Source: an uncultured Paracoccaceae bacterium (GTDB lineage: Bacteria; Pseudomonadota; Alphaproteobacteria; Rhodobacterales; Rhodobacteraceae). Taken from it: DNA of 64,000 nt. A program made the translations under genes and the position numbers. Below the pieces are notes generated by a model, which saw only the letters and a program-made list of their open reading frames with translations, was not told where the DNA came from and did no database searches. The stretch is taken from contig CANMWG010000001.1 of the NCBI GenBank assembly GCA_947501555.1, positions 496,001 through 560,000 of the forward strand, given 5' to 3'. This document shows, in pieces, positions 26,676-36,691 of this stretch; the first letter of the stretch is position 1, and each line of letters opens with the position of its first letter.

Positions 26676-27809
26676 ATGACTGAACCACAAGGATCTATTG
26701 GGTCCGATGCGCTTCCTGTTTGGGTACCTGATGCCGCCCGCCACTATCTGGCACATACAGAAAAAGGCCAATCAATCCGTGCATTGGCGCGTCAAAGTGA
26801 TTGTCATCCGTCCACAGTTTTGCGCCAGGTCCGACGGTTTGAAGGACGTCGCGATGATCCGCTGATCGATGCGGCGCTAAAGTCTCTATCGACCTGCGTT
26901 TCCAAGCTAGACGACGACCACAAGAGGAAAAATGTAATGATGAATGTGGATTGCCTTAAGGTGGCACCCGGTCAAAATACTGGCCAAGCCATTGGATTAA
27001 CACAGAAACAGATCGATCAGGATGCAAAACGTATCCTGCGCCGCCTGTGCGAACAGGGCGCGGTGCTGGCCGTCGCCCGCGAGATGGAGACGGCTGTTGT
27101 CGTCCGTGAAACCCAAGCCGGTGAGCAATTGCGTACCGCCGTGGTGGACCGTGAAATTGCGCAAGCCATGGCTTTGAAAGATTGGATCACCTGTCCCGAT
27201 CCTGAGGGTCGCCTGGCCAGGTATTTTATCACGAATACAGGCCGTGCTGCGTTGCGCCGTCTGACCGCTGAGGACGAAAATCGCGCAAGTGGTTTTGCGG
27301 AAAAGCGCATCGACAATGATAGCGACTCCAGCTGGGACATTGCATCCATAGAGGGTGAGCCCGCGCAAGCCAACCGCTATCACAACACAGAAAGCCCCTT
27401 GGTTGGTTTGGCTCGCCGCCGCGACCGTGACGGTGAGTTATTTCTCAAACGTGAATTGGTTGCGGTCGGTGAACGTCTGCGCGAAGATTTTGAGCTGGCC
27501 CAGGTTGGCACCAGTGCTGTCGAAAGCTGGGATGCCTATGTCACAGGTGATGTCGTTGAACTGCGCCCGGACGGCCCTGATGGTGCCATCGCTGCCCGTA
27601 TCCGTGTCCGTGATGCTCTGCGCGATTTGGGTCCAGGTCTGGGGGATATTGTATTGCGCTGTTGCTGCTATCTGGAAGGGCTTGAACAGACTGAAAAATC
27701 CATGGGTTGGTCTGCTCGCTCGGGCAAGATTGTTCTACGGATCGCCTTGCAGCGTCTCAAGCGCCACTATGAAGAGACCCAAGGCAAATTTGGTCCAATG
27801 ATTGGTTAA
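26676..27809 (+). CDS. HTH / DUF6456 domain protein, probable DNA-binding regulator
   Basis: 377 residues. The N-terminal region (about 12-60) holds a helix-turn-helix of the replication/transposase-like kind (GQSIRALARQSDCHPSTVLRQVRRFEG). The C-terminal about 140 residues are the DUF6456 domain (SPLVGLARRRDRDGELFLKREL to SGKIVLRIALQRLKRHY), characteristic of Rhodobacteraceae. The middle (about 105-210) is charged and includes a second possible helical motif. ATG at 26676 has AAGGA about 10 bases upstream. The target and signal are unknown. It diverges from the DUF6477 gene. Confidence 0.75.
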   Translation: MTEPQGSIGSDALPVWVPDAARHYLAHTEKGQSIRALARQSDCHPSTVLRQVRRFEGRRDDPLIDAALKSLSTCVSKLDDDHKRKNVMMNVDCLKVAPGQNTGQAIGLTQKQIDQDAKRILRRLCEQGAVLAVAREMETAVVVRETQAGEQLRTAVVDREIAQAMALKDWITCPDPEGRLARYFITNTGRAALRRLTAEDENRASGFAEKRIDNDSDSSWDIASIEGEPAQANRYHNTESPLVGLARRRDRDGELFLKRELVAVGERLREDFELAQVGTSAVESWDAYVTGDVVELRPDGPDGAIAARIRVRDALRDLGPGLGDIVLRCCCYLEGLEQTEKSMGWSARSGKIVLRIALQRLKRHYEETQGKFGPMIG

Positions 27810-27932
27810 GATGAGCGCTTTGCGCGGCCGGGCCTATGCGCGTTTCGCAGGCCCGCCATGCAACGCCCCGTCTTGATTGGACAAACCAACCCAAGGGCGC
27901 TACGTAAGCTTTAGACGTACTGGAGTTCCGTA

Positions 27933-28892
27933 ATGTCCCCTCGTGACCTGAAAATTCCCGCGCAGCGCCATCCTGAAAAGCAGCGCAGGCCGGATGCGCC
28001 ACAGCCGAAAAAGCCTGATTGGATTAGGGTGAAAGCCCCGACCTCTGAAGGTTACAAGGCCACGCGGGATACTTTGCGCGAGCACAAGCTTGTTACCGTC
28101 TGCGAAGAGGCAGGCTGCCCGAACGTTGGTGAATGTTGGTCGCAGGGCCATGCCACTATGATGATTATGGGAGAAGTGTGCACCCGCGCGTGTACCTTCT
28201 GCAACATCGCGACAGGTAAACCGCCCGAAGACTTGGACGTTTTTGAACCTGGTCGTGTGGCTGATGCCGTCAAGAAGCTGGGCTTGAACCACGTTGTGAT
28301 TACATCGGTTGATCGTGACGATATCTTGGATGGCGGCGCGGCCCATTTCGCCCAGACCATCCGCGCTATTCGCCGCCAATCGCCTGGCACAACGATTGAG
28401 ATTTTGACACCGGACTTCATTCGCTGCGATCCAGCGGTGCTTGAAATTGTTGTTGAAGCCAAGCCTGACGTATTCAACCATAATCTGGAAACCGTTCCTG
28501 GGCTGTACCCACAGGTCCGACCGGGTGCCCGCTATTTCCATTCTTTGCGCTTATTGCAGCGGGTTAAAGAGCTTGATCCGACAATATTCACCAAATCGGG
28601 CATTATGGTTGGCTTGGGCGAGGACAAGCAGGCAGTGACGCAGGTCATGGAAGACATGCGCGCGGCCGATATCGATTTTCTGACGATCGGCCAATATCTG
28701 CAGCCGACCCCGAAGCATCACAAAGTGGACCGCTTTGTCACGCCGGAAGAATTCAAATCCTACGAGAAGGCAGCCTTTGGCAAAGGGTTCCTGATGGTTT
28801 CTGCTACACCGTTGACCCGGTCATCCTATCATGCCGGGGAAGACTTTGCCCGGCTGCGAGAGGCCCGATTGAAGAAGTTGAGCGCGGTGTAA
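27933..28892 (+). CDS. lipA: Lipoyl synthase (radical SAM)
   Basis: Inserts sulfur at C6 and C8 of octanoyl groups on E2/GcvH proteins. 319 residues. The auxiliary cluster cysteines are C57, C62 and C68 ([12 protein letters not shown]) and the radical SAM cluster is C83/C87/C90 (CTRACTFC). The later [17 protein letters not shown] and the C-terminal [10 protein letters not shown], with the conserved serine, complete the family set. ATG at 27933 begins [16 protein letters not shown], a normal start. No lipB is adjacent. Confidence 0.97.
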   Translation: MSPRDLKIPAQRHPEKQRRPDAPQPKKPDWIRVKAPTSEGYKATRDTLREHKLVTVCEEAGCPNVGECWSQGHATMMIMGEVCTRACTFCNIATGKPPEDLDVFEPGRVADAVKKLGLNHVVITSVDRDDILDGGAAHFAQTIRAIRRQSPGTTIEILTPDFIRCDPAVLEIVVEAKPDVFNHNLETVPGLYPQVRPGARYFHSLRLLQRVKELDPTIFTKSGIMVGLGEDKQAVTQVMEDMRAADIDFLTIGQYLQPTPKHHKVDRFVTPEEFKSYEKAAFGKGFLMVSATPLTRSSYHAGEDFARLREARLKKLSAV

Positions 28893-29051
28893 CCGTAAGA
28901 CTTCGGTCAAAATTGGCGTAATCCGCCGGTTTGCGCAGGAAGGCCTTGCTTAAACCTGCGACATATTTCATTTTAAAAATGTAATAACCTGTTCGTCACG
29001 ATTCTTGTTGCTAGGGCAAGGACACAAGGGCGTACGTATAACGGGGTTCAG

Positions 29052-29633
29052 ATGAAAATGATGTATCGACTGATGATTATCGGTTGCGTCAGTATGACGA
29101 TGGCCGCACCTGTGGTTGCGGATGAAACACAAGACCTTGCTGCCGAAGGTGGCCAGGTGATCATGCAACTGGGCGGCGCGCTGATGACTGAATTGCAGGC
29201 CGCGATGCAATCGGGTGGCCCGGCCGCTGCAGTGGACATCTGTAATCTTGAGGCGCAATCCATCACCTACGGTGTCTCTGATGCAAATGACGGTTGGGAG
29301 ATCAGCCGCTCAAGCCACCTGTTGCGTAATCCAGCCAATGCGCCGGACGCTTACACCGCTGATGTCATCGCGAATTTTCTTGATCGTGTTGACGGTGGCG
29401 AGAGCTTTGAGACCTTGGTGAATGCCGAGATCCTGGAGGAAGATGGCGAGCGCATCTTTCGCATGACCCGCGCCATTCCAACAGCCGGGGCGTGCCTGAA
29501 TTGCCATGGCGGAAGTGAGGTGAGTGCGGAAGTTGAGACTATCTTGTCTGACCTTTATCCCGAAGATCAGGCCCGTGGTTTCTCGGAAGGGGATATGCGC
29601 GGTGTCTTCGTTCTCAGCAAGGTGCTGGAGTAA
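29052..29633 (+). CDS. Periplasmic DUF3365 / Tll0287-like haem-domain protein
   Basis: 193 residues: a signal peptide (cleavage near APVVADE), then a DUF3365-type domain with a single CxxCH at 148-152 (CLNCHG), so one covalent c-type haem is expected. Other conserved-looking parts are VDICNLEAQSI and ISRSSHLLRNPANAPDAY. Members are thought to sense redox state or small gases, often fused to signalling domains; this one stands alone and ends with GMR/GVFVLSKV-like residues. It converges on hpt with one base between stops. The role is unknown. Confidence 0.8.
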   Translation: MKMMYRLMIIGCVSMTMAAPVVADETQDLAAEGGQVIMQLGGALMTELQAAMQSGGPAAAVDICNLEAQSITYGVSDANDGWEISRSSHLLRNPANAPDAYTADVIANFLDRVDGGESFETLVNAEILEEDGERIFRMTRAIPTAGACLNCHGGSEVSAEVETILSDLYPEDQARGFSEGDMRGVFVLSKVLE

Positions 29634-29634
29634 C

Positions 29635-30180
29635 CTAGCTTTCGTCTTCAAAACGCACCTTGCCAATGTAGGGCAGGTTGCGATTGCGTTGGGCGAAATC
29701 GATCCCGTAGCCCACAACAAATTCATCGGGAATCTCAAAGCCAGTATAGCTGGCTTTGAAATCGACCTCGCGACGGGCCGGTTTATCGAGTAAGGCGATT
29801 GTTTGCATCCGGGCTGGTTTGCGGGATTTCAGTAATTTCGTGACGTGAGTCAAAGTATGCCCCGTATCAACGATATCTTCGACGATCAGTACATCGCGCC
29901 CTTCAATTTGGCCGCGCAGGTCTTTGAGAATACGAACTTCTCTGCTGCTTTCCATGCCGTCACCATAGGAGGAGGCTTCAAGAAAATCGACCTCAACCGG
30001 CAAAGAAAGCTCGCGCACCAGATCGGCGATAAACACGAACGACCCCCGCAAGAGCCCCACGACAACCAGTTTGTTGGTGTCGGCGAATTCCGAGCTAATA
30101 TCGCGGGCGAGATCTTCAATCCGAGCAGCGATTGCTTTGGCGCTGATCAATTCGTCGATCACATAGGGGCGGTGCGTCAT
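29635..30180 (-). CDS. hpt: Hypoxanthine phosphoribosyltransferase
   Basis: Salvages hypoxanthine (and guanine) to IMP/GMP using PRPP. 181 residues. The PRPP-binding signature [14 protein letters not shown] is present, preceded by [19 protein letters not shown] and followed by [23 protein letters not shown], the purine-specificity loop. It starts at ATG 30180, divergent from the Coq10/RatA-like gene with about 80 bases between starts. Confidence 0.95.
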   Translation of the reverse strand: MTHRPYVIDELISAKAIAARIEDLARDISSEFADTNKLVVVGLLRGSFVFIADLVRELSLPVEVDFLEASSYGDGMESSREVRILKDLRGQIEGRDVLIVEDIVDTGHTLTHVTKLLKSRKPARMQTIALLDKPARREVDFKASYTGFEIPDEFVVGYGIDFAQRNRNLPYIGKVRFEDES

Positions 30181-30259
30181 TGGGGTCTCAGTTCATGGGT
30201 TGATTTTCCGCGCGGAGTTTACGACATCCTATCCCGAAGTCACCCGTGAAAGCCCCAAT

Positions 30260-30703
30260 ATGCCGATCCATTCCGAAACAAAGCTGCTGCCTTATACGGC
30301 CCAGCAAATGTATGATCTGGTGGCGGATGTCGCGAACTACCCAAAGTTCCTGCCTTGGACAGCTGCAGCCCGGATCAGAAGCACGAAGGTTGAGGGCAAC
30401 AAGGTGGTGATGCTGGCCGATTTGGTCATTTCTTTCAAAGTGTTCCGCGAACGATTTGGGAGCCGTGTCACGATGTGGCCGGAAGAGATGAAAATAGAAA
30501 CAGCCTATCTGGACGGTCCGGTCCGCCACCTGGAAAGCGACTGGCATTTCAAGGATGTCGAGGGCGGGTGCGAGGTTGCATTCTCGGTTGATTTCGAATT
30601 CAAGAGCCGGCTGCTGCAGGGGGCCGCGACGATGTTCTTCAATGATGCAATGCAGCGGGTCGTTCGGTCATTTGAACGGCGCGCGTCAGAGCTTTATGGC
30701 TAG
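30260..30703 (+). CDS. Coq10/RatA-like START-domain protein
   Basis: 147 residues, a single START/polyketide-cyclase-like domain. Signature parts are YTAQQMYDLVADVANYPKFLPWTAAARI near the start and FFNDAMQRVVRSFERRA in the long C-terminal helix. Homologs include mitochondrial Coq10 (ubiquinone chaperone) and bacterial RatA; in alphaproteobacteria a ubiquinone-related role is more likely than a toxin, but this is inferred. ATG at 30260 fits the family length. It diverges from hpt and is followed by a 150-base gap with no visible gene. Confidence 0.85.
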   Translation: MPIHSETKLLPYTAQQMYDLVADVANYPKFLPWTAAARIRSTKVEGNKVVMLADLVISFKVFRERFGSRVTMWPEEMKIETAYLDGPVRHLESDWHFKDVEGGCEVAFSVDFEFKSRLLQGAATMFFNDAMQRVVRSFERRASELYG

Positions 30704-30853
30704 GCCCCACTGCGATGATCACTGCGTCCAATTCGAAAAGCTGCTAAAAAAATGCCACCTGGGATTGCACATATAGCAAGCGTATCGTGCTGGAGGTGCC
30801 TAAAATTCATTCGGGTGATCGGTGAAGGCGGTGCTACGTGTCTTCGTTCTGGA

Positions 30854-31342
30854 TTAGTTTTTGATCGAAAATGAATCTACGGCGGATCGCAGCATGCCAA
30901 GTGCCGTTTTTGTGACCTGCTGACGCACGACATCCCGCCCCAACGCCCCGAAATCGATGGTCTGGGTGGTGCAGCCGCCAAGTGTCGCCAACCCAAAACA
31001 CGTCCGGCCTTCGGGTTTGTGCGCGGATCCGCCTGGACCTGCGATCCCGGTGACAGATACCGCAATTTGTGCGTTTGACGCCGACAGTGCACCTTTTGCC
31101 ATTTCGGCGGCGACTTCCTCAGATACGGCACCATATGTGTCCAACGTGGCCACTTTGACCCCAAGCATCTGGGCCTTCGCCGCGTTTGTGTAAGTCACAA
31201 AGCCCCGGTCGAATACCGCTGAGCTGCCCGGGATGTCGGTGATGGCAGCACTTATCATGCCGCCAGTGCAGCTTTCGGCGGTGGCAATCATCACATGCTT
31301 GTTTTTTGCTGTTTCCAGCAGCTCTGTCACCGCGGTCTTCAT
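30854..31342 (-). CDS. CinA C-terminal domain protein (nicotinamide-nucleotide amidohydrolase, PncC type)
   Basis: 162 residues. Hydrolyses nicotinamide mononucleotide to nicotinate mononucleotide in NAD recycling, by family. It shows IATAESCTGGMISAAITDIPGSS (with the active-site serine region), GFVTYTNAAKAQMLGV and VSVTGIAGPGG. It lacks the N-terminal molybdopterin-like half of full CinA, as is usual for PncC. Its ATG overlaps the pgpA stop (ATGA), so it is last in the ispDF-pgpA-pncC set. Confidence 0.92.
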   Translation of the reverse strand: MKTAVTELLETAKNKHVMIATAESCTGGMISAAITDIPGSSAVFDRGFVTYTNAAKAQMLGVKVATLDTYGAVSEEVAAEMAKGALSASNAQIAVSVTGIAGPGGSAHKPEGRTCFGLATLGGCTTQTIDFGALGRDVVRQQVTKTALGMLRSAVDSFSIKN

Positions 31343-31821
31343 AGCAAATGGAAGAGGCCAGCAAGCCCTATCACCCCGATGGCCGCGAACAGCCCTGCGA
31401 TGACATCATCCAGCATCACGCCTGTTGGCCCGTGCATCCGGTCCGCCCAGCCAATGGGCCCCCATTTGGTGATGTCAAACAGTCGAAACAGCACGAATGC
31501 AGCAATCCAGCCAGGCCAGAGTGCTGTGATATTGGCGCCCATCATATGCGCCCCGAAGGCCACCGGGAGTAGGGCGATCCATTGTCCAGCCACTTCATCG
31601 ATGACGATTTCCGATGGATCGTGATCGTCTTTTCCGCGCGTCTCAACTGCGGTCGCCCAGACCCCGAGGATGTAGGACAGGATGACACCAACCAACAAAC
31701 CCCAAGGCCCGCTGACCATATAGATCAGCCATGCGCAGGGCAGGGCGGCGAGTGATCCCCAAGTGCCCGGCGCAGGCCGCATGTGCCCGACATAGAAGAA
31801 GGTGGCGATAAGATGGGTCAT
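31339..31821 (-). CDS. pgpA: Phosphatidylglycerophosphatase A
   Basis: Inner-membrane phosphatase making phosphatidylglycerol from PGP. 160 residues with four hydrophobic stretches. The family region [17 protein letters not shown] is near the N-terminus, [19 protein letters not shown] holds the conserved acidic residues, and [18 protein letters not shown] is near the C-terminus. ATG at 31821 overlaps the ispDF stop by four bases; longer open starts run antiparallel to the IspF frame and are rejected. It links functionally to cdsA, which makes the upstream lipid intermediate. Confidence 0.93.
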   Translation of the reverse strand: MTHLIATFFYVGHMRPAPGTWGSLAALPCAWLIYMVSGPWGLLVGVILSYILGVWATAVETRGKDDHDPSEIVIDEVAGQWIALLPVAFGAHMMGANITALWPGWIAAFVLFRLFDITKWGPIGWADRMHGPTGVMLDDVIAGLFAAIGVIGLAGLFHLL

Positions 31822-32957
31822 GATTTTACCAATGTTGCGGTTGCAAGTGCGGCGATGCCTTCTTCCCGACCTGTGAAGCCAAGCCGTTCGGAGGTTGTGG
31901 CTTTGACGCTGATCCGGTCTGCATCGATCCCGATGATCTGGGCGAGTGCTGATTTCATCGCCATTTGGTGCGGTCCAATCTTGGGATGTTCGCACACAAG
32001 AGTGCAATCTATGTTGCTGATACGGAAACCCTTTTCTGCGGCCAGGGCGGTCGCGTGTTCAAGGAATATGTGGCTCGCTGCCCCTTTCCATTGCGGATCA
32101 GAGGGCGGGAAATGTTGTCCGATGTCCCCCATCCCAAGCGCCCCGTAGATCGCATCGGTGATCGCATGCATGCCGACATCCGCGTCCGAATGCCCCTGCA
32201 GGCTGCGGCTGTGCGGTACATTGATCCCGCACAGCCAAACGTGATCGCCGGGTCCAAAACGGTGCACGTCATAGCCGTTGCCGCATCTGATATCCATGTC
32301 GCCCCTCATCAGCTTGGCCGCGCGCGCGAAATCGCCGGGCGTCGTGATCTTAATGTTGTCTTCATCGCCCGCCACGATGGTCACGTCCAGCCCTGCGGCG
32401 CGTGCCACGGCCACATCGTCGGTGGCGTCTGCGGCGCTAGAATGATGGGCCGCGCGCAATGGCTTGAGCTGAAAGCCCTGCGGCGTTTGCGCCCGGAATA
32501 GCCCATTGCGGTCCTGCAGGCCGGTCACGCGGGCATCTTGTCCGTGCCACAGCGTATCTGTCACAGGCACTGCGGGGGCTGCACCTTGATGTGTTATTAA
32601 CGCGTCAAGCACCCGGTCAATCAGGTCGCGACCTACCAATGGGCGGGCCCCATCGTGGATCAGAACGGCTTGGGTGTCATCATTGCATGCCGCAAGTCCT
32701 GCAAGGACCGAGGCTTTGCGCGTGTCGCCGCCTGCGACGATTCGATCTGTACCTAGGTTTCCCCCAAGGCCCGCAGCGATGTCGTCCGCATGCATGACCA
32801 GAATGATCTGCGCCACTCGTGGGTGGCTTCGAAACGCTGCAATTGCATGGGAAACGACGCTTTTTCCGTCCAGTTTTTGCCACTGCTTTGGCAGCGTCCC
32901 GCCAGCGCGCGTGCCACGCCCTGCGGCGACGATAATAGCGGCTACTTGCATCTGCAT
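31818..32957 (-). CDS. ispDF: Bifunctional MEP-pathway enzyme IspD/IspF
   Basis: 379 residues, two fused enzymes. IspD (about 1-218) has the CTP-binding [16 protein letters not shown], followed by HDGARPLV. IspF (about 222-379) begins [11 protein letters not shown], with metal ligands in GYDVH and [14 protein letters not shown], and ends with [13 protein letters not shown]. Fusion is usual in alphaproteobacteria. Together with dxr (8855-10024) it gives three MEP-pathway activities in the window. ATG at 32957; a second ATG lies two codons on. Confidence 0.96.
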   Translation of the reverse strand: MQMQVAAIIVAAGRGTRAGGTLPKQWQKLDGKSVVSHAIAAFRSHPRVAQIILVMHADDIAAGLGGNLGTDRIVAGGDTRKASVLAGLAACNDDTQAVLIHDGARPLVGRDLIDRVLDALITHQGAAPAVPVTDTLWHGQDARVTGLQDRNGLFRAQTPQGFQLKPLRAAHHSSAADATDDVAVARAAGLDVTIVAGDEDNIKITTPGDFARAAKLMRGDMDIRCGNGYDVHRFGPGDHVWLCGINVPHSRSLQGHSDADVGMHAITDAIYGALGMGDIGQHFPPSDPQWKGAASHIFLEHATALAAEKGFRISNIDCTLVCEHPKIGPHQMAMKSALAQIIGIDADRISVKATTSERLGFTGREEGIAALATATLVKS

Positions 32958-33139
32958 CCTGTTAATTTGGCTCTCGGCGGTTTTAAGATGCCATCAGGGC
33001 AGGCGCAATTCGTCTATTTATGCACATTACTGCATAATTTTTAGGCGATTGCTGATTTTCAGGGAGATTTGCGGCCTGGATGCGTTGTGGTGGGCCTCAA
33101 TTCATCTTATTTCAAAGGCACTGCACACCCTTTGAGCGA

Positions 33140-34141
33140 ATGACTGTTCCTTTGGCAACGAGCGAATCCCTGGTTTTAGATGATGTGGGTCTGACCCCGC
33201 CTGTGGCCCTCGCGCCTTTGGCTGGCATTACAGATTTGCCTTTTCGTCAGTTGGTCGCGTCATTTGGGGCGGGTTGGGTCGTCAGTGAAATGGTCGCAAG
33301 CCAAGAGATGGTCCAAGCAAAGCCCGGTGTGCGCGAGCGTGCTGAATTGGGTTTTGATCAAGCGGGGACGGCTGTTCAAATCGCTGGTCGTGAAGCCTAT
33401 TGGATGGCCGAGGCTGCCCGGATGGTTGAGGCGAATGGGGCGGCCATGATTGACATTAACATGGGATGCCCTGCCAAGAAGGTTACGAATGGCTATTCAG
33501 GTTCAGCTTTGTTGCGCACCCCTGATCATGCGTTGACGCTTATTGAGGCTGTTGTGCAGGCGGTAGATGTGCCTGTGACTTTGAAAACCCGTTTGGGCTG
33601 GGATGATGATTGTTTGAACGCAGCTGACGTGGCGCACCGGGCTGAAAATGCCGGGATCAAGCTTGTCACGATCCATGGTCGTACCCGTTGCCAGTTTTAC
33701 AAAGGGTCAGCCGATTGGGCTGCGATCCGCGCTGTGAAAGATGCAGTGTCAATTCCGGTTGTTGCAAACGGAGATATTGTGGATGCCCAAAGCGCCAAGG
33801 AAGCACTGCGTTTGTCAGGCGCAAATGGCGTGATGATTGGCCGGGGCGCGCAGGGGCGGCCTTGGGTCTTGGCGCAGATTGCTGCGGCTCTCTATGACCG
33901 ACCCGCCCCCGTGATCCCGCAATTTGGAGCGTTAACAGATATGGTCTGCGGACATTACGAAGCTATGCTTTCCTTCTATGGCCGTGATCATGGCCGCAAA
34001 GTCGCCCGCAAACATTTGGGTTGGTATATGGACGACGCCGGAACTGATCCGGTGATGCGGAAGGCCATACTCACCCAGGCGGAGCCAGCCCATGTACTGC
34101 GTGATTTGCCCGAGGCGCTTATGATGCAGGTGGCCGCATGA
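33140..34141 (+). CDS. dusB: tRNA-dihydrouridine synthase DusB-type
   Basis: FMN enzyme reducing uridine to dihydrouridine in tRNA. 333 residues. It opens with [19 protein letters not shown], the FMN/substrate region [21 protein letters not shown] follows, and [17 protein letters not shown] and the phosphate-binding VVANGDI and [13 protein letters not shown] complete the barrel. ATG at 33140 fits the family; a longer open frame upstream is not needed. The stop overlaps ntrB by four bases. dusB (nifR3) ahead of ntrBC is the classic alphaproteobacterial arrangement. Confidence 0.95.
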   Translation: MTVPLATSESLVLDDVGLTPPVALAPLAGITDLPFRQLVASFGAGWVVSEMVASQEMVQAKPGVRERAELGFDQAGTAVQIAGREAYWMAEAARMVEANGAAMIDINMGCPAKKVTNGYSGSALLRTPDHALTLIEAVVQAVDVPVTLKTRLGWDDDCLNAADVAHRAENAGIKLVTIHGRTRCQFYKGSADWAAIRAVKDAVSIPVVANGDIVDAQSAKEALRLSGANGVMIGRGAQGRPWVLAQIAAALYDRPAPVIPQFGALTDMVCGHYEAMLSFYGRDHGRKVARKHLGWYMDDAGTDPVMRKAILTQAEPAHVLRDLPEALMMQVAA

Positions 34142-35214
34142 TCCTTGATACGGCCCTGTGGAATTCGCTGCCTGTGCCTGCTTTGATGCTGGACGGTGAA
34201 GATGTGATTATTTCCTCCAACCCCGCCGCCGAGGCGTTCCTGAACTTGTCGACCAAAGCGCTGCTTGGACAAAAAATGTGGGAAATGGTGCTGATCGATG
34301 CCCCTCTGGAGGCCCCCTTTGTCCGTGCCCGCAAGAACCGGACCTCGCTGTTTGTGAATGATGTGGATGTGGGGAGTGGCGAGCGTGCGCCGCGTTTGTG
34401 CAATCTGCAGTTCGCCCCATTGCAGGGCACCGAAGACGCCATGATCGCGATGTTTAGTCCGCGTGAAATTGCAAGCCGCATCAATCAGAATCATTCCTCT
34501 GAAAAGGCGGCGAAATCAGCGATTGGTATGGCTGAAATGCTAGCCCATGAAATCAAGAACCCGCTGGCGGGCATCACCGGAGCGGCGCAGCTGCTGTCGA
34601 TGGGGCTTAGTTCGGAAGATCTGGAAATGACCGATCTGATCGTCGAAGAAAGCCGCCGGATCGTCAAGCTGCTTGAACAGGTCGAGCAATTCGGGAACCT
34701 CCGCCCCCCATTGTTAAAACCGGTGAACCTGCATGATGTTCTGGACCGCGCCCGTCAATCTGCCGCGGTAGGTTTTGGTGCGCATATGCTGTTCATCGAA
34801 GAATACGATCCCTCATTGCCACAGACTTTGGCCGATGCTGATCAATTGTTGCAGGTCTTTTTGAACCTGCTCAAGAACGCATCTGAAGCGAATAAGGATG
34901 GCGGTGCGATCAGGTTGCACACCTTCTACGACACATCGCTACGTGTCCGGCGCTCTGACGGGACCCAAGCCCGGCTGCCGCTTCAGATTGAGATTATCGA
35001 TGACGGTCCGGGGCTTCCCCCTGAGATCGCCGATGATGTGTTTGAACCCTTCATTTCGGGCCGTGAAAACGGCACCGGCCTGGGTTTGGCCCTTGTATCA
35101 AAGCTGATTGGTGACGTCGGTGGCTGGATCTCAGTTGAGAGCGTCCCGGGCCGTACCGTCTTTCGCATATCCCTACCGCTTGCACCCAAAGAATTCGAGA
35201 CAGGAGAGAATTAA
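34138..35214 (+). CDS. ntrB: Nitrogen regulation sensor histidine kinase NtrB
   Basis: Cytoplasmic kinase/phosphatase that sets NtrC phosphorylation, normally under PII control. 358 residues: an N-terminal PAS domain (about 8-110), the dimerisation/phosphoacceptor helix [18 protein letters not shown] with H137, and a HATPase domain with the N-box [11 protein letters not shown] and G-boxes DDGPGLPPE and GTGLGLAL. No membrane segment. The ATGA overlap with dusB and one-base overlap with ntrC show coupled translation. Confidence 0.95.
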   Translation: MILDTALWNSLPVPALMLDGEDVIISSNPAAEAFLNLSTKALLGQKMWEMVLIDAPLEAPFVRARKNRTSLFVNDVDVGSGERAPRLCNLQFAPLQGTEDAMIAMFSPREIASRINQNHSSEKAAKSAIGMAEMLAHEIKNPLAGITGAAQLLSMGLSSEDLEMTDLIVEESRRIVKLLEQVEQFGNLRPPLLKPVNLHDVLDRARQSAAVGFGAHMLFIEEYDPSLPQTLADADQLLQVFLNLLKNASEANKDGGAIRLHTFYDTSLRVRRSDGTQARLPLQIEIIDDGPGLPPEIADDVFEPFISGRENGTGLGLALVSKLIGDVGGWISVESVPGRTVFRISLPLAPKEFETGEN

Positions 35215-36587
35215 TGGACGGAACCGTTCTTGTTGCAGATGATGATCGGACGATCCGCACTGTGCTGACCCAAGCATTGACCCGTGCGGGCTGCAAGGTC
35301 CATGCGACGTCTTCGCTGGTCACGCTGATGCGCTGGGTGGACGAGGGGAAGGGCGACTTGGTGATCTCGGATGTTGTCATGCCCGATGGCAATGGCTTAG
35401 AGCAGCTACCGCAGATATCCCAAGCCCGGCCTGGCCTGCCTGTGATCGTGATTTCTGCCCAGAATACGATCATGACAGCCATTCAGGCCGCTGAGGCGGA
35501 TGCATATGACTATTTGCCCAAGCCTTTTGATCTACCCGATTTAATGAAGCGTGCCGCCCGTGCGCTGGAGGTGAAGCGCCGTGCGCCCATTACCCGCGCG
35601 CCTGATGTCACATCGACTGAGCAGGGGGGCGATTTGCCTCTTGTCGGCCGGACGGGCGTGATGCAAGCGCTCTATCGCCTTGTTGCACGTGTGATGAACA
35701 CCCATTTGCCGGTCTTGATCACGGGTGAAAGTGGTACGGGTAAATCGCTGATTGCCCGGGCTGTGCATGATTTCTCTGACCGGCGCAGCCTTCCGTTCGT
35801 TGTCGTCGCTGCAGCTGATTTGGAAGGTATGGATGGTCCGTCTGCCGTGCTGAGCCGTGCCAAAGGTGGGTCCATCCTGTTTGACGAAGTCAGTGACCTG
35901 TCCGAACAAGCGCAGGCGCGTATTGTTCGGATGCTTGATAGTTTGGGCGACAATGCGCCACGGATCATGGCGACCTCACAATCGGATTTGATGGCACGCA
36001 TGGAGGAAGGCCAATTCCGGGAAGATTTGTTCTACCGGCTTGGTGGTGTGACCGTCGATGTGCCGTCACTGCGCGAACGCGTTGATGATATCCCGCTGCT
36101 GGCCGATCACTTTCTGGCCCGTGCTGAGCGTGACGGTGCGCCCGTGCGTCGGTTTGGGTCTGCTGCCCTTGATCTTGTCCGGGCTTACAGTTGGCCTGGC
36201 AACGTCCGTCAATTAGAGAATGCCGTGCGCCGACTGGTGTTCACAGCTGCGGAAGAAGAGATCACCCGTGCCGAAGTTGAGATGGTGCTTGGCAACCAGC
36301 CGGCTATCGAACCACTGCGCTCAGGTGGTGAAGGTGAAAAGCTTTCTGCGAGCGTCGCAAAGCACTTACGCCGTTACTTCGATCTGCACGGGGGTGTTTT
36401 GCCACCGCCTGGGCTGTACAACCGTATCCTGCGCGAGGTTGAGGGCCCGTTGATCGAAATTGCATTGGATGCGACTGGTGGAAATCAGGCGAAATGCGCG
36501 GATTTGCTTGGGATCAACCGCAATACGCTGCGTAAGAAAATCACTGATCTCGATATCCGCGTGACACGCCGCCGCAAGTTGATGTAA
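35214..36587 (+). CDS. ntrC: Nitrogen response regulator NtrC lacking the sigma-54 contact loop
   Basis: 457 residues. The receiver domain has phospho-acceptor D53 in [12 protein letters not shown]. The AAA+ domain has Walker A GESGTGKS (171-178) and Walker B SILFDEV (220-226). Between them, where sigma-54 activators carry GAFTGA, the sequence runs [19 protein letters not shown], so the loop is missing. The C-terminal Fis-type helix-turn-helix (about 425-450, [19 protein letters not shown]) is intact. Rhodobacter capsulatus NtrC also lacks GAFTGA and is known to activate sigma-70 polymerase; the same is inferred here. It lies directly after ntrB. Confidence 0.95.
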   Translation: MDGTVLVADDDRTIRTVLTQALTRAGCKVHATSSLVTLMRWVDEGKGDLVISDVVMPDGNGLEQLPQISQARPGLPVIVISAQNTIMTAIQAAEADAYDYLPKPFDLPDLMKRAARALEVKRRAPITRAPDVTSTEQGGDLPLVGRTGVMQALYRLVARVMNTHLPVLITGESGTGKSLIARAVHDFSDRRSLPFVVVAAADLEGMDGPSAVLSRAKGGSILFDEVSDLSEQAQARIVRMLDSLGDNAPRIMATSQSDLMARMEEGQFREDLFYRLGGVTVDVPSLRERVDDIPLLADHFLARAERDGAPVRRFGSAALDLVRAYSWPGNVRQLENAVRRLVFTAAEEEITRAEVEMVLGNQPAIEPLRSGGEGEKLSASVAKHLRRYFDLHGGVLPPPGLYNRILREVEGPLIEIALDATGGNQAKCADLLGINRNTLRKKITDLDIRVTRRRKLM

Positions 36588-36691
36588 AACCGCAACATAA
36601 CCGTGGCTCTGATGCGTCAGCGTGTCAGTAGAACCACAGATTTTGGCGGTATCGACGGGCTAGCCCCCGTCCTAAATGCAGGGCTTTGCGC

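Noticed and set aside
30260-30703. RatA toxin of a toxin-antitoxin pair
   Set aside because: No antitoxin-like RatB gene is adjacent, and alphaproteobacterial members fit the Coq10 role better.
30704-30853. Small RNA or tRNA between the Coq10-like and pncC genes
   Set aside because: No cloverleaf, strong hairpin or terminator could be folded by eye.
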